DNA from: Cedecea neteri NBRC 105707 = ATCC 33855
GTDB lineage: Bacteria > Pseudomonadota > Gammaproteobacteria > Enterobacterales > Enterobacteriaceae
Assembly: GCF_001571265.1 (NCBI RefSeq)
Contig: NZ_BCTL01000035.1
Span: 1-64,000 of the forward strand
Reading direction: 5' to 3'
Length of the DNA: 64,000 nucleotides
The notes beneath the pieces are model-generated. The model was not told the DNA's origin and searched no databases. It worked only from the letters and a program-made list of their open reading frames with translations. Position numbers and translations under genes: made by a program. Below, piece by piece: positions 46,666 through 55,474 of the stretch; position 1 is the first letter of the stretch, and each line of letters starts with the position of its first letter.

Positions 46666-47880
46666 TCAGTGATGAGCCCATTCGATGGAATTAAGATCCA
46701 CGCCCTGTTTGAACATTTCCCACAGCGGAGAAAGGTCACGCAGACGGCCAATGGATTTACGTACCAGCTCGATGGTGTAATCGATCTCTTCTTCAGTGGT
46801 AAAACGACCCAGAGAGAAACGGATAGAGCTGTGTGCCAGTTCGTCGCTCATGCCCAGCGCGCGCAGCACGTAGGATGGCTCGAGGCTAGCGGAAGTACAG
46901 GCAGAACCTGAAGAGACCGCGAGGTCTTTCAGCGCCATGATCAGCGACTCGCCTTCAACGTAGTTAAAGCTCACGTTAAGAATGTTTGGCGCGCCGTGCT
47001 CCAGGTCACCGTTCAGGTAAACTTCTTCCATATCTTTCACGCCGTTCCACAGACGGTTACGCAGCGTGCGCAGACGGGCCATTTCGGTCTCCATCTCTTC
47101 TTTTGCGATACGGTAAGCTTCGCCCATGCCGACGATCTGGTGCACAGGCAGCGTACCGGAACGCATGCCGCGCTCGTGACCACCGCCGTGAATCTGTGCT
47201 TCGATACGGATACGCGGTTTACGACGCACGTACAGCGCGCCGATGCCTTTCGGCCCGTAAATTTTGTGGCCAGAGAAGGACATCAGGTCAACTTTCAGCT
47301 GGCTCAGGTCGATAGGCAGTTTGCCCACGCTCTGGGTAGCATCAACGTGGAAGATAATGCCACGGGAACGGCACATTTCGCCGATAGCCGCGATATCCTG
47401 CACCACGCCGATTTCGTTGTTTACATGCATGATGGAGACCAGAATCGTGTCTTCACGCATAGCGGCTTCCAGCTGCTTCAGGTCAACGATACCGTTGCTC
47501 TGCGGCGCCAGGTAAGTCACTTCAAACCCTTCACGCTCAAGCTGACGACAGGTGTCCAGCACGGCTTTGTGTTCGGTTTTGGCGGTGATGATGTGCTTGC
47601 CTTTCTTCTGGTAGAAGTTAGCCGCACCTTTGATGGCCAGGTTGTCTGACTCGGTCGCGCCGGAGGTGAAGACGATTTCACGCGGGTCTGCGCCAACCAG
47701 TTCTGCGATTTGGTTACGGGCTATATCAACGGCTTCTTCAGCCTGCCAGCCAAAGCGGTGGGAACGGGAGGCCGGGTTACCAAAGGTGCCGTCCATCGTT
47801 AAAAACTGCATCATCTTCTCAGCAACACGCGGGTCTACCGGCGTGGTTGCGGAGTAGTCGAGGTAAATCGGTAATTTCAT
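46666..47880 (-). CDS. iscS: Cysteine desulfurase IscS
   Basis: IscS is the PLP-dependent desulfurase that takes sulfur from cysteine and delivers it to IscU, ThiI, TusA and others. The 404 residues carry the PLP lysine in [12 protein letters not shown] (Lys206 in E. coli) and the persulfide-forming Cys of the mobile loop [19 protein letters not shown] (Cys328). The N-terminus [23 protein letters not shown] matches E. coli. It is the second gene of the isc operon, after iscR. Confidence 0.98.
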   Translation of the reverse strand: MKLPIYLDYSATTPVDPRVAEKMMQFLTMDGTFGNPASRSHRFGWQAEEAVDIARNQIAELVGADPREIVFTSGATESDNLAIKGAANFYQKKGKHIITAKTEHKAVLDTCRQLEREGFEVTYLAPQSNGIVDLKQLEAAMREDTILVSIMHVNNEIGVVQDIAAIGEMCRSRGIIFHVDATQSVGKLPIDLSQLKVDLMSFSGHKIYGPKGIGALYVRRKPRIRIEAQIHGGGHERGMRSGTLPVHQIVGMGEAYRIAKEEMETEMARLRTLRNRLWNGVKDMEEVYLNGDLEHGAPNILNVSFNYVEGESLIMALKDLAVSSGSACTSASLEPSYVLRALGMSDELAHSSIRFSLGRFTTEEEIDYTIELVRKSIGRLRDLSPLWEMFKQGVDLNSIEWAHH

Positions 47881-47948
47881 TGCTCTTAAGCTCCGTACAT
47901 CACTTCAATACGAAGAATCAGGCTTAAAATATGTTGCCGTTATAGACA

Positions 47949-47963
47949 GGGAGCACCGCTCCC
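47949..47963 (-). promoter_or_regulatory. Stem-loop in the iscR-iscS intergenic region
   Basis: Arms GGGAGC (47949-47954) and GCTCCC (47958-47963) with a 3-nt loop form a tight hairpin in the leader between iscR and iscS. In E. coli a structure here protects iscR mRNA when the sRNA RyhB triggers loss of the iscSUA part; the same role is likely. Confidence 0.6.
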
Positions 47964-47995
47964 CCAACCTGATTCTAAAATTCTTGTTCTTCTGC

Positions 47996-48484
47996 TTATG
48001 CGCGCAGTTTGACGTCAATAGCGTCCTGAGAACGGGTGCTGCGATGATTTTCACTATGTTGACGATCGGACACGTCCAGCACTTCCTGGTTGTTAACCAG
48101 CTCACCAAGGGTGATGTTGTTCAGGAAGCCGGTCAGGCGATCGCTCAGGTCGCGCCACAGCGCGTGAGTCAGGCACTTATCGCCGCCCTGGCAGCCGCCT
48201 TTACCCTGGCAACGGGTGGCGTCTACGGACTCATCAACGGCGCTGATCACTTCGCCTACGGCGATGCTGCTCGCGTCTTTACCTAACAGATAACCACCGC
48301 CTGGACCGCGTACGCTGGCTACCAGGCCATTTTTACGCAGGCGGGAGAACAACTGCTCCAGATAGGAGAGTGAAATTCCCTGACGTTCAGAAATATCAGC
48401 CAACGGAACCGGGCCCGATTCAGAGTTCAGCGCAACGTCAAGCATCGCGGTTACGGCATAGCGCCCTTTTGATGTCAGTCTCAT
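47996..48484 (-). CDS. iscR: Fe-S cluster-sensing transcriptional regulator IscR
   Basis: IscR is an Rrf2-family regulator. With a 2Fe-2S cluster it represses the isc operon; without it, the apo form activates suf and other genes. The winged helix-turn-helix spans about residues 1-65, and the cluster ligands are Cys92, Cys98, Cys104 with His107. The 162-residue length equals E. coli. It leads the isc operon, downstream of trmJ, with its own promoter and a class 1 IscR site just upstream. Confidence 0.98.
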   Translation of the reverse strand: MRLTSKGRYAVTAMLDVALNSESGPVPLADISERQGISLSYLEQLFSRLRKNGLVASVRGPGGGYLLGKDASSIAVGEVISAVDESVDATRCQGKGGCQGGDKCLTHALWRDLSDRLTGFLNNITLGELVNNQEVLDVSDRQHSENHRSTRSQDAIDVKLRA

Positions 48485-48505
48485 GTCTTACTTAACCTCA
48501 AATAG

Positions 48506-48527
48506 CCCCTCGAGCCGGGGGTTTTTT
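48506..48527 (+). terminator. Plus-oriented terminator-like hairpin in the iscR leader
   Basis: CCCC (48506-48509) and GGGG (48517-48520) with a 7-nt loop are followed on the plus strand by six T's (48522-48527). It points opposite to iscR and could stop antisense transcription; read on the minus strand it is only a hairpin in the iscR 5' leader. Confidence 0.35.
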
Positions 48528-48565
48528 AAAAGTGTGATTGTCACATAGCAGGACGCAAGTCTGAC

Positions 48566-48590
48566 ATTCCTGAGTAAAATGGTCAACTAT
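48566..48590 (-). promoter_or_regulatory. iscR promoter with type 1 IscR-binding site
   Basis: A 25-bp imperfect dyad on the minus strand (ATAGTTGACC at one end, the ACTCAGGAAT half at the other) fits the type 1 IscR site (ATASYYGACT..AGTCRRSTAT). It overlaps the -35 hexamer TTGACC (48586-48581). The -10 region 17-18 bases downstream is weak (CAGACTT). Binding of holo-IscR here would repress the operon, as established in E. coli. Confidence 0.7.
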
Positions 48591-48614
48591 TTAACCTACC
48601 ATTTTACTCAAGTA

Positions 48615-49352
48615 TTATTGGCCCGATTTTTTCGGGTTTTCCAACGACGCCAGCATGCCGCGCAGGATGTTTAATTCCTGACTTTCCGGGCGTGCGCGGG
48701 TAAACAAACGACGCAGTCGGTTCATCACCTGGCCCGGATGGGTTGGGCGAATAAAACCGCTTTCCTGCAGCGCTTTTTCAAGATGCACATAGAAACGCTC
48801 TAAGTCATCGACCAGAGGATAAGGCGCGTCTTCGTCTTCTTTCGGCGCTTCCGGCTGCTCTTGCGTGGCGAGCCAGGCAATGCGCACTTCATAGGCGAGG
48901 ATCTGCACCGCCATAGCGAGGTTAAGGGAGCTGTATTCCGGGTTCGCCTGGATGGCGACGTGATAATGGCACTTCTGCAGCTCTTCGTTGGTCAGGCCCA
49001 CGCGTTCGCGACCAAACACAATTGCCACCGGCGCGTGCTGCGCTTCGCTGATACTTTTTAAACCGCATTCACGCGGATCCAGCATCGGCCACGGCAGCGT
49101 ACGGGAACGCGCGCTGGTGCCGACCACCAGACTGCATCCTGCCAGCGCTTCATCGAGCGTATCGACGATGTGAGCATCGCCAATGACGTCGCTGGCGCCC
49201 GCCGCCAGGGCAATGGCCTGAGAGTCCGGTTTGACCAGCGGATTGACCAGCCAGAGGTTAGTTAAGCCCATGGTTTTCATAGCACGAGCCACGGAGCCCA
49301 TGTTGCCGGTATGCGAGGTTTCGACCAGCACAATTCGTACGTTTTGCAGCAT
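48615..49352 (-). CDS. trmJ: tRNA (cytidine/uridine-2'-O-)-methyltransferase TrmJ
   Basis: TrmJ methylates the 2'-OH of nucleotide 32 in the anticodon loop of several tRNAs. It is a SPOUT-class enzyme with a trefoil knot: [26 protein letters not shown] at the N-terminus, then [20 protein letters not shown] and [16 protein letters not shown], the AdoMet-binding knot segments. The start [11 protein letters not shown] at 49352 gives 245 residues (E. coli 246). It is divergent from suhB and lies upstream of iscR, as in E. coli. Confidence 0.97.
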   Translation of the reverse strand: MLQNVRIVLVETSHTGNMGSVARAMKTMGLTNLWLVNPLVKPDSQAIALAAGASDVIGDAHIVDTLDEALAGCSLVVGTSARSRTLPWPMLDPRECGLKSISEAQHAPVAIVFGRERVGLTNEELQKCHYHVAIQANPEYSSLNLAMAVQILAYEVRIAWLATQEQPEAPKEDEDAPYPLVDDLERFYVHLEKALQESGFIRPTHPGQVMNRLRRLFTRARPESQELNILRGMLASLENPKKSGQ

Positions 49353-49471
49353 TATCATTCATAGCCTGGGAAGAATATCGCAATATCTTATCATATCCCT
49401 GAGACATATTCCGAACGCTCTGCTATACTCCGCCGCGTTTTCCGTTCTTTAACATCCAGCGAGAGAGACCG

Positions 49472-50275
49472 ATGCATCCGATGCTCAACATCGCCGTGCG
49501 TGCTGCACGCAAGGCGGGTAATTTAATTGCCAAAAATTACGAAACTCCAGACGCGGTAGAAGCTAGCCAGAAAGGCAGCAATGACTTCGTGACCAACGTC
49601 GATAAAGACGCCGAACGTCTGATTATCGAAGTGATTCGTAAATCTTACCCAAAACACACCATCATCACCGAAGAATCCGGTGAACTGGCTGGGGAAGATC
49701 AGGATGTGCAATGGGTTATCGATCCGCTGGATGGCACCACCAACTTCATCAAACGTCTGCCGCATTTCTCCGTTTCTATCGCTGTTCGTATCAAAGGCCG
49801 CACCGAAGTCGCGGTAGTTTACGATCCAATGCGTAACGAACTGTTCAGCGCCGTTCGCGGCCAGGGCGCCCAGCTTAACGGCTACCGCCTGCGCGGCAGC
49901 AACGCACGCGACCTGGACGGTACCGTTCTGGCGACCGGCTTCCCGTTCAAAGTGAAGCAACACGCTACCTCTTACATCAATATCGTAGGCAAACTGTTCA
50001 CCCAGTGCGCAGACTTCCGCCGCACCGGTTCCGCTGCGCTGGACCTGGCCTACGTTGCCGCTGGCCGCGTGGACGGTTTCTTCGAAATTGGCCTGAAGCC
50101 TTGGGATTTCGCCGCAGGTGAACTGCTGGCTCGTGAAGCGGGCAGCATCGTGTGTGATTTCACCGGCGGCCATAACTACCTGACGACCGGGAACATCGTC
50201 GCCGGTAACCCACGCGTAGTGAAAGCCATGCTCGCTACCATGCGTGAAGAACTGAGCGAGGCGCTGAAGCGCTAA
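49472..50275 (+). CDS. suhB: Inositol-1-monophosphatase / NusB-associated factor SuhB
   Basis: SuhB is an inositol monophosphatase-family protein that in E. coli also joins the rRNA antitermination complex with NusA/NusB/NusG. The 267-residue protein has the metal-binding motifs: Glu67 in TEESGEL, the DPLDGTTNFIKRLPHFS motif (84-100) and a later GAALDLAYVAAGRVDGFFE segment. The start and length match E. coli. It is divergent from trmJ and ends at a pair of hairpins. Confidence 0.97.
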   Translation: MHPMLNIAVRAARKAGNLIAKNYETPDAVEASQKGSNDFVTNVDKDAERLIIEVIRKSYPKHTIITEESGELAGEDQDVQWVIDPLDGTTNFIKRLPHFSVSIAVRIKGRTEVAVVYDPMRNELFSAVRGQGAQLNGYRLRGSNARDLDGTVLATGFPFKVKQHATSYINIVGKLFTQCADFRRTGSAALDLAYVAAGRVDGFFEIGLKPWDFAAGELLAREAGSIVCDFTGGHNYLTTGNIVAGNPRVVKAMLATMREELSEALKR

Positions 50276-50284
50276 GCCTTTTGC

Positions 50285-50352
50285 CTCGCCTTCTTTAATA
50301 AAGAAGAGGCAAAAACAAAAATCCCCTCAGCTTTACGGCGAGGGGATTTTTT
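50285..50352. terminator. Tandem hairpins/bidirectional terminator after suhB
   Basis: A first stem (GCCTC..GAGGC around 50283-50310, with an inner TTCTTT/AAAGAA) is followed by a strong one: AATCCCCTC (50320-50328) and GAGGGGATT (50340-50348), then TTTT on the plus strand, with A's giving a U-run on the minus strand. It serves suhB and the convergent nickel/cobalt transporter gene. Confidence 0.8.
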
Positions 50353-50374
50353 ATGCCTGAATTTAGCTGCCCGT

Positions 50375-51355
50375 TCAGAAAGGCCGAATACCTCTCGCCA
50401 TCGGCTGTGCACTCAGCCACATAATCAGCGCGGCCACGACCAGGATCACGCCCCCCGCCAGCGCGAGCGTAGACCAGCCAACCTGCCGCCACAGCACCGG
50501 TGCCCGGTTCCCGCTTAAGCGAACCGCCAGCGCTCGGAAGCTGTGCACCAACAGCGCCAGGCCGGAAATTGTGATCGACGTGCCCGCCGCCATCGCCAGC
50601 GCAGACAGCACGCCCCAGCCAAACACCCCGATCACCTTGCTGAACAGCAACACCATGATCGCGCCAGAACAGGGGCGCATGCCCATCGACAGAACAATCA
50701 TTAGCCTGGCCCGCCAGTCGCTTCCCGCCACCAGCTGTTTTTCATCCGGGACGTGCTGATGCCCACAGCCGCAGTTAGCGTCATGCACATGATGCGGCGT
50801 AAACGAAGTGAACTTAGGCTTGCGACGCAGCTGAGCGCGTAAGCGGCGTAAAGCGCGCCAGCTCAGCAAAACGCCCAGCATCCCGACGAGCAGATAGCTG
50901 CCCTTCTCCAGCCAAAAACTGCTGAGATGAAGCTGCCGCGAGGGCAAGGCTAGGACGACCAGCACCACGACCACCAGCACAATAGCGACCAGTCCCTGCA
51001 ATAAAGAGGCGGCAAAGGTCAAACCGAGGCTGCTTTTAATTTTTGAGGGATGGGTCGCAAGCCAGGTGCTGATGACTATCTTGCCGTGCCCTGGCCCCAG
51101 CGCATGCAGCACGCCATACACAAAGCTAAACGAGAGCAGTGACAGACCCGCCCGAGCAGGGTTTTCGGCGACCTGACGCAGCAGCCCGCTCAATTCCTGA
51201 TTGATTGAGCGCTGCCAGGTAGCCGAGCTAAGCAGGATTTGCGGCCAGTAGAACCACAGGGCGTAAAGCCCGGCGGCAGCAAGCAGAATAAACAGCCCCA
51301 GCGGCCACAGATGGCCCCAGCGGCGAACGGGAGCAGAAACGGTGATTATTGACAT
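50375..51355 (-). CDS. NicO-family nickel/cobalt transporter
   Basis: This 326-residue membrane protein has about seven hydrophobic helices and the NicO/RcnA-type motif GVLHALGPGHGKIVIST with GRPCSGAIMVLL-like MGMRPCSGAIMVLLFSK. A His/Cys-rich cytoplasmic loop (HHVHDANCGCGHQH) sits in the middle, suggesting metal binding. NicO members move Ni2+ or Co2+, either inward or outward (RcnA is an efflux protein). Its start overlaps the upstream DUF1007 gene by 10 bp, a widespread pairing. Direction and metal are unproven. It occupies the position of yfhR in E. coli. Confidence 0.85.
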   Translation of the reverse strand: MSIITVSAPVRRWGHLWPLGLFILLAAAGLYALWFYWPQILLSSATWQRSINQELSGLLRQVAENPARAGLSLLSFSFVYGVLHALGPGHGKIVISTWLATHPSKIKSSLGLTFAASLLQGLVAIVLVVVVLVVLALPSRQLHLSSFWLEKGSYLLVGMLGVLLSWRALRRLRAQLRRKPKFTSFTPHHVHDANCGCGHQHVPDEKQLVAGSDWRARLMIVLSMGMRPCSGAIMVLLFSKVIGVFGWGVLSALAMAAGTSITISGLALLVHSFRALAVRLSGNRAPVLWRQVGWSTLALAGGVILVVAALIMWLSAQPMARGIRPF

Positions 51356-51993
51356 GACAGCGTCACCTCCTGAGCAAACTGTTTCCCCAAGTCCATGTCC
51401 TCCGGCGGCGCGTCGGCTTTATCCAGCGACTGCGCGAACAGCAGCGTCTCTTCGCTCGGTTTGGGCGTATGAACGGAAATTTTACAGTTTGAGGCCAGCG
51501 CCTGCGGCAAATGCACGTCCGTATCGTGGTCATAGCTCATGTCGACAAAATAGGTCGGGTCGAAGGTCGAGAAACGGTATGTCTGGCCTTTCAGCGGCTG
51601 CGGATGCGCCAGCGGCAGAACAAACGTTAGCACCGCCTGATGATTGTTACGGCTCAGGCCATATTCCGGCGGTAAATTGCCAAACTTCACCTTCTCTTTG
51701 TTATGCCAGAACTCGGTAAAATAGTGCTGCCCCAGCACATTGGCCATCACCTCCGCAGCCAGTTTCTTCCACACCGGAGAACCCGGCTTCGCGTCGCCGG
51801 CGTCATACAACAGATCTGCTGAAGTAATATCGTCCATCGTCCACTGCATTTTTAACCCGGTCAGCAGCCCCTGATCCACCTCTGGCGTGGTGACGATGGA
51901 GATAAAACTGTGGGGATGCGCCTGCACGCTCGCCGCTGAAAGCCCTGCCAGCAGTATGGCTACTCCTTTCAGGCTGATTCTTTTGTCGCTCAT
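51346..51993 (-). CDS. DUF1007 periplasmic protein
   Basis: This 215-residue protein has a cleavable signal peptide (MSDKRISLKGVAILLAGLSAASVQA, cut before HPHSFIS). The mature N-terminus HPHSFISIVTTPEV is typical of DUF1007. The family is nearly always encoded with NicO-type transporters; the exposed histidines suggest a periplasmic metal-handling role. The protein is short of known catalytic motifs. It overlaps the transporter gene by 10 bp. The ORF is open further upstream, but the signal peptide fixes the start at 51993, after GAGGGA. Confidence 0.8.
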   Translation of the reverse strand: MSDKRISLKGVAILLAGLSAASVQAHPHSFISIVTTPEVDQGLLTGLKMQWTMDDITSADLLYDAGDAKPGSPVWKKLAAEVMANVLGQHYFTEFWHNKEKVKFGNLPPEYGLSRNNHQAVLTFVLPLAHPQPLKGQTYRFSTFDPTYFVDMSYDHDTDVHLPQALASNCKISVHTPKPSEETLLFAQSLDKADAPPEDMDLGKQFAQEVTLSCQ

Positions 51994-52117
51994 GCTTCCC
52001 TCAAGATTTAAATTCTGTGAGCCAGCCGTAATTCCGTGATGAAAAACTAAAAAGGGCAATATATTGGCCGAAACCTTTAGCTATTCTTAACTTCTGACAC
52101 CACATTGGGACAGCCAG

Positions 52118-53398
52118 ATGATGACTTTACTGACGCCGCCACCCTCTGTGCTCTCCAGTTCGCAGCGCCGCTGCCACCTGCTTCTGATGCTCTATCTTCC
52201 GGAGCAGATCGTTACGCCGGAGGTGGTTTCCAGCCTGAATGGCGTGGATCAGAGGCAAACCCTGCAAGATATAGCCGACACGGGCCACGAGATCCAGAGT
52301 TATCACCGTCTCTCCCTGACTCAGCAGCAGGACGGCAGCTATCGGATTGAAGGCACAGTCCTTGACCGCCGCCTCTGCCTGCTGCACTGGCTGCGGCGCT
52401 CCCTGCGCCTCTGCCCGCAGTTTGTGCAACATCACTTCAGCCCGGCGCTCAAGTCTGAGTTAAATCAGCTGGGGCTTATCAAGGCGTTGTATGACGAGAC
52501 CAATTTACGGGCGCTGGTTAATCTGTGCGCCCGGCGCCTGAAAAGGCAGTACGACAGCCGGGACAGTCAGTTCCTGACGCTGTTTTTGCAGTATTGTCTG
52601 CACCAGCATCACTCCGGCAACGCGCCAGTCCTGACGCCGCAACAACGCGAATGGAGCCAGATGCGGCCCGAGTTTGTTGTCGCCCAGGAAATCGCTCGCC
52701 ACTGGAAGCGCCGCGTAATGCAGCCCGCGGATATCGACGAACAGCATTTCCTGGCGCTGCTGTTTCAACTGCTCAGGATCCCCGATCCGATAAATGACGA
52801 CCACGAACAGGATGCCCGTTTACACAACGAAATCGCGCGGATGATTGAACGCTTCCGCCGGCAGGCCGGGCTCTCTTTTAGCGATGAACAAGGGCTAAGC
52901 GATCAGCTTTATATTCACCTCGCCCAGGCGTTGAATCGTTGCCAGTTTAATATCGGCATTGACCACAGCCTGCCCGAAGAGATCACTCGGCTCTATCCAA
53001 GGCTGATGAGAACCTCACGAGAGGTACTTACGGATTTTGAACAGCATTACGGGATTCAGTTTTCCGACGCGGAAACGGGCCTGGTGGCGGTGATTTTTGG
53101 TGCCTGGCTAATGCAGGAAAGTGACATTCAGGAAAAACAGGTGTTGCTGCTGACCGCCGACGATCCGGAGCTGGAGCAGAGAATTGAGCAGCAGCTGCGC
53201 GAGCTGACCCTGCTGCCGCTCAACATTAAGCATCTGGCGGTGCAGCAGTTTCAAAGCCAGGGCGCGCCGCGTGAAGTGGTGCTGGTCATTACTCCCTACG
53301 CGACCTCGCTGCCGCTGTTTTCCCCTCCGCTCATTCACGCCACGCTGCCGCTGGGAGAGCACCAGCAACAGCGTATTAAAGCGCTGCTCGAAGCTTAG
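52118..53398 (+). CDS. csiE: Stationary-phase-inducible protein CsiE
   Basis: CsiE is a cytoplasmic protein of 426 residues induced in stationary phase, under sigma-S and cAMP-CRP in E. coli. It has PRD-like (PTS-regulation) helical domains (about residues 160-400), including DQLYIHLAQALNRCQFNIGIDHSLPEEITRLYPRLM and FSDAETGLVAVIFGAWLMQE, preceded by a winged-helix-like N-terminus. It lacks the phosphorylation-associated EII domains of BglG/MtlR-type antiterminators and activators, and its role is unknown. Its stop overlaps the stop of hcaT by 4 bp; the genes converge. Confidence 0.95.
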   Translation: MMTLLTPPPSVLSSSQRRCHLLLMLYLPEQIVTPEVVSSLNGVDQRQTLQDIADTGHEIQSYHRLSLTQQQDGSYRIEGTVLDRRLCLLHWLRRSLRLCPQFVQHHFSPALKSELNQLGLIKALYDETNLRALVNLCARRLKRQYDSRDSQFLTLFLQYCLHQHHSGNAPVLTPQQREWSQMRPEFVVAQEIARHWKRRVMQPADIDEQHFLALLFQLLRIPDPINDDHEQDARLHNEIARMIERFRRQAGLSFSDEQGLSDQLYIHLAQALNRCQFNIGIDHSLPEEITRLYPRLMRTSREVLTDFEQHYGIQFSDAETGLVAVIFGAWLMQESDIQEKQVLLLTADDPELEQRIEQQLRELTLLPLNIKHLAVQQFQSQGAPREVVLVITPYATSLPLFSPPLIHATLPLGEHQQQRIKALLEA

Positions 53399-54549
53399 CT
53401 TTCCGCAGCGGAATTAACTGCGGTCACTTTTGGCCGCAGGAACAGCGCCGGCACCGCCACCAATGCCATGACCCAGAACATTCCTCCATGCAGATGCTGG
53501 TAGAGGAAGCCGGAGAAAATCGTCATCACGGCGATACCGCCGCCCATCGCCACGGCGGAGTAAACGGCCTGCAGGCGAATCACTTCGCCACCTTTTCGGG
53601 CAGAGATATAGCGCATCGCCGCCAGGTGGCAAACGGTGAAGCTGCCGCAGTGCAGGATCTGCGCCACAATCAGCCACGGAAGTTCTGTGGTGCTTGCCAT
53701 CAGGCTCCAGCGAACAATGCCGGTTACGGTGGACAGCAACAGCAAATCTCTGGCGCTCCAGCGGCGGAACAATTTGTTGCTGAGGGCAAAAATAACGATT
53801 TCCGCCACTACGCCAAGCGACCATAAATAGCCCACCACCGAAGCGGAATAGCCCGCCCCCTGCCAGTAAATCGCGCTAAAACCATAATAAGCGGCGTGCG
53901 CTCCCTGAAGCAGAGAAACACAGGCCAGGAAACGCCAGGCGCTAATAATCAGCCCTTTCCAGGCCGGCCAGCCTGCCGACGCCTGGTGACGCACTTCCCC
54001 CTGCGGCATGATTGAAGGCCGCAGCATCATGCCAATCAGCATCGACGCCGCTCCGATGGTCAACAGCACCAAAATAGCCTGGTAGCTGAATTCGCTCACC
54101 AGCTTGCCGGTAATGGCCGAGCCGATGACAAATGCCAGCGATCCCCAGAGCCGCACCCGGCCATAATCCAGCGGCATTTGCCGCTGCCAGGTGCCCGCCA
54201 GCGCATCGGTCAACGGCACCAGCGGTGAGAAGAACAGGTTAAAGCCCACCATCGTTAGCAGCAGCCAGAGCGCAGCATGGCCCAGCCAGAAACCGGCGGC
54301 AAAAATCAAGGTGGCAAGGGCTAAGAGACGGAGGGCAAAAACAAGGCGGGAAGGATCGGTCACGCGTGGAGCTAACAACAAACTGCCGAGGAAACGGGCG
54401 ATTAACCCTGAGCCTAACAGTAATCCGATAGTTTCAGGGGGAAGCCCGACACCTTTGAGCCAGACGCTCCAGAAGGGCAGAAACACGCCATAGCTAAAGA
54501 AATAGGTAAAGTAGCTGAGCGCCAGCCAGCGCGTGGAATGCAAAACCAT
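53395..54549 (-). CDS. hcaT: 3-phenylpropionate MFS transporter HcaT
   Basis: HcaT is a twelve-helix major facilitator that imports 3-phenylpropionate and related aromatic acids in E. coli. The 384-residue protein begins MVLHSTRWLALSYFTYFFSYGVFLPFWSVWLKG, and contains PLTDALAGTWQRQMPLDYGRVRLWGSLAFVIGS, family-typical segments. The start at 54549 follows GGGAGGGAT; the frame opens 19 codons earlier without a signal. It converges on csiE, and the hcaREFCBD catabolic genes, its usual neighbours in E. coli, are not here. Its natural substrate in this organism is therefore uncertain. Confidence 0.88.
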   Translation of the reverse strand: MVLHSTRWLALSYFTYFFSYGVFLPFWSVWLKGVGLPPETIGLLLGSGLIARFLGSLLLAPRVTDPSRLVFALRLLALATLIFAAGFWLGHAALWLLLTMVGFNLFFSPLVPLTDALAGTWQRQMPLDYGRVRLWGSLAFVIGSAITGKLVSEFSYQAILVLLTIGAASMLIGMMLRPSIMPQGEVRHQASAGWPAWKGLIISAWRFLACVSLLQGAHAAYYGFSAIYWQGAGYSASVVGYLWSLGVVAEIVIFALSNKLFRRWSARDLLLLSTVTGIVRWSLMASTTELPWLIVAQILHCGSFTVCHLAAMRYISARKGGEVIRLQAVYSAVAMGGGIAVMTIFSGFLYQHLHGGMFWVMALVAVPALFLRPKVTAVNSAAES

Positions 54550-54652
54550 GATCCCTCCCGTTTTGGAGGCGATAGTGTCGGGGATAGCCGGCCGGCATGC
54601 AAGCAAACATTAACAGAGCAATAACACACATCAAGATAATGGATATTGCGAG

Positions 54653-55474
54653 TTAGCTCACCTCAACCTCCATTGACAGACTCGTTGACTGACCTTGCTC
54701 GAGCATCACTAAACCGGGCATTCCCACCTGATTATGCGCGTTGACCGGGTGCGTTTGCGGCTCGAGGCAAATAAACGGCTGCTCTGCCATGCTGAACACC
54801 ATTAAATAAGGCGTTGGGCTACGCAGGCAAACTCGCATGTCCGAATGCTCAATCAGGGCGAGCCCGCTCCAGCCTGAGTACCCCACGTTAAGCCATTTGT
54901 TCTCCGGCGTTTTGGCGCGGGAAAAATCAGTTTGAGGGGTGAACGTTCCTTCCCAGGCCAAAGGCAGATGCTGCTCACCTTCAGGCCAGAACCCGCTGGC
55001 GGAAAACTGCACCCGGCTGCCCGGGTCCAGCGCAAAATACGGATGCAGTCCAAGGCCGTAAACCATCGGCTTCTCTCCGGTGTGCGTGAGCTCAAGCCGG
55101 ATCAGCAGTCTGTTTCCCACCAGCCGCCAGGTCAGCGTCGCCAGGTAGTGAAAGCCGCAGGGATGCTGGCTGCGCAAGCTTAACGTCAAACGTTCTTCAT
55201 CGTGATGCTCTACGTCCCAGCGCTTTAGCCAGCCGTCTCCGTGCAGAAAGAAATGCTCATCGACAGGGCTGTCAGGTAACAAAACTTGCTCGCCGTACAG
55301 CTGAAAGGCGTTTCCGGCCACCCTGTTCGCCAGCGGCAGCATAGGGAACAGAGCCGGTTCAGCAGGATGGAAGATCGCTTTCCCGTGCGTCAGAGATTCA
55401 AAGCTGACGACTGACGCCCCTTGCGGGGCGACGGCTAAACGGAGAAAAGCATTTTGCAGATGCAGCGCGTCCAT
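54653..55474 (-). CDS. yphB: Aldose 1-epimerase-family protein YphB
   Basis: This 273-residue protein is an aldose 1-epimerase/GalM-like beta-sandwich. It shows FPMLPLANRVAGNAF, the HGDGWLKRWDVEHHDE segment and GLGLHPYFAL with the catalytic His, and a later Glu region (PFICLEPQTHPVNAHNQ). Such enzymes interconvert anomers of sugars or bind oligosaccharides. It resembles E. coli YphB, slightly shorter at the N-terminus, and shares one base with the upstream sugar-porter gene, so the two are translationally coupled. Confidence 0.88.
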   Translation of the reverse strand: MDALHLQNAFLRLAVAPQGASVVSFESLTHGKAIFHPAEPALFPMLPLANRVAGNAFQLYGEQVLLPDSPVDEHFFLHGDGWLKRWDVEHHDEERLTLSLRSQHPCGFHYLATLTWRLVGNRLLIRLELTHTGEKPMVYGLGLHPYFALDPGSRVQFSASGFWPEGEQHLPLAWEGTFTPQTDFSRAKTPENKWLNVGYSGWSGLALIEHSDMRVCLRSPTPYLMVFSMAEQPFICLEPQTHPVNAHNQVGMPGLVMLEQGQSTSLSMEVEVS

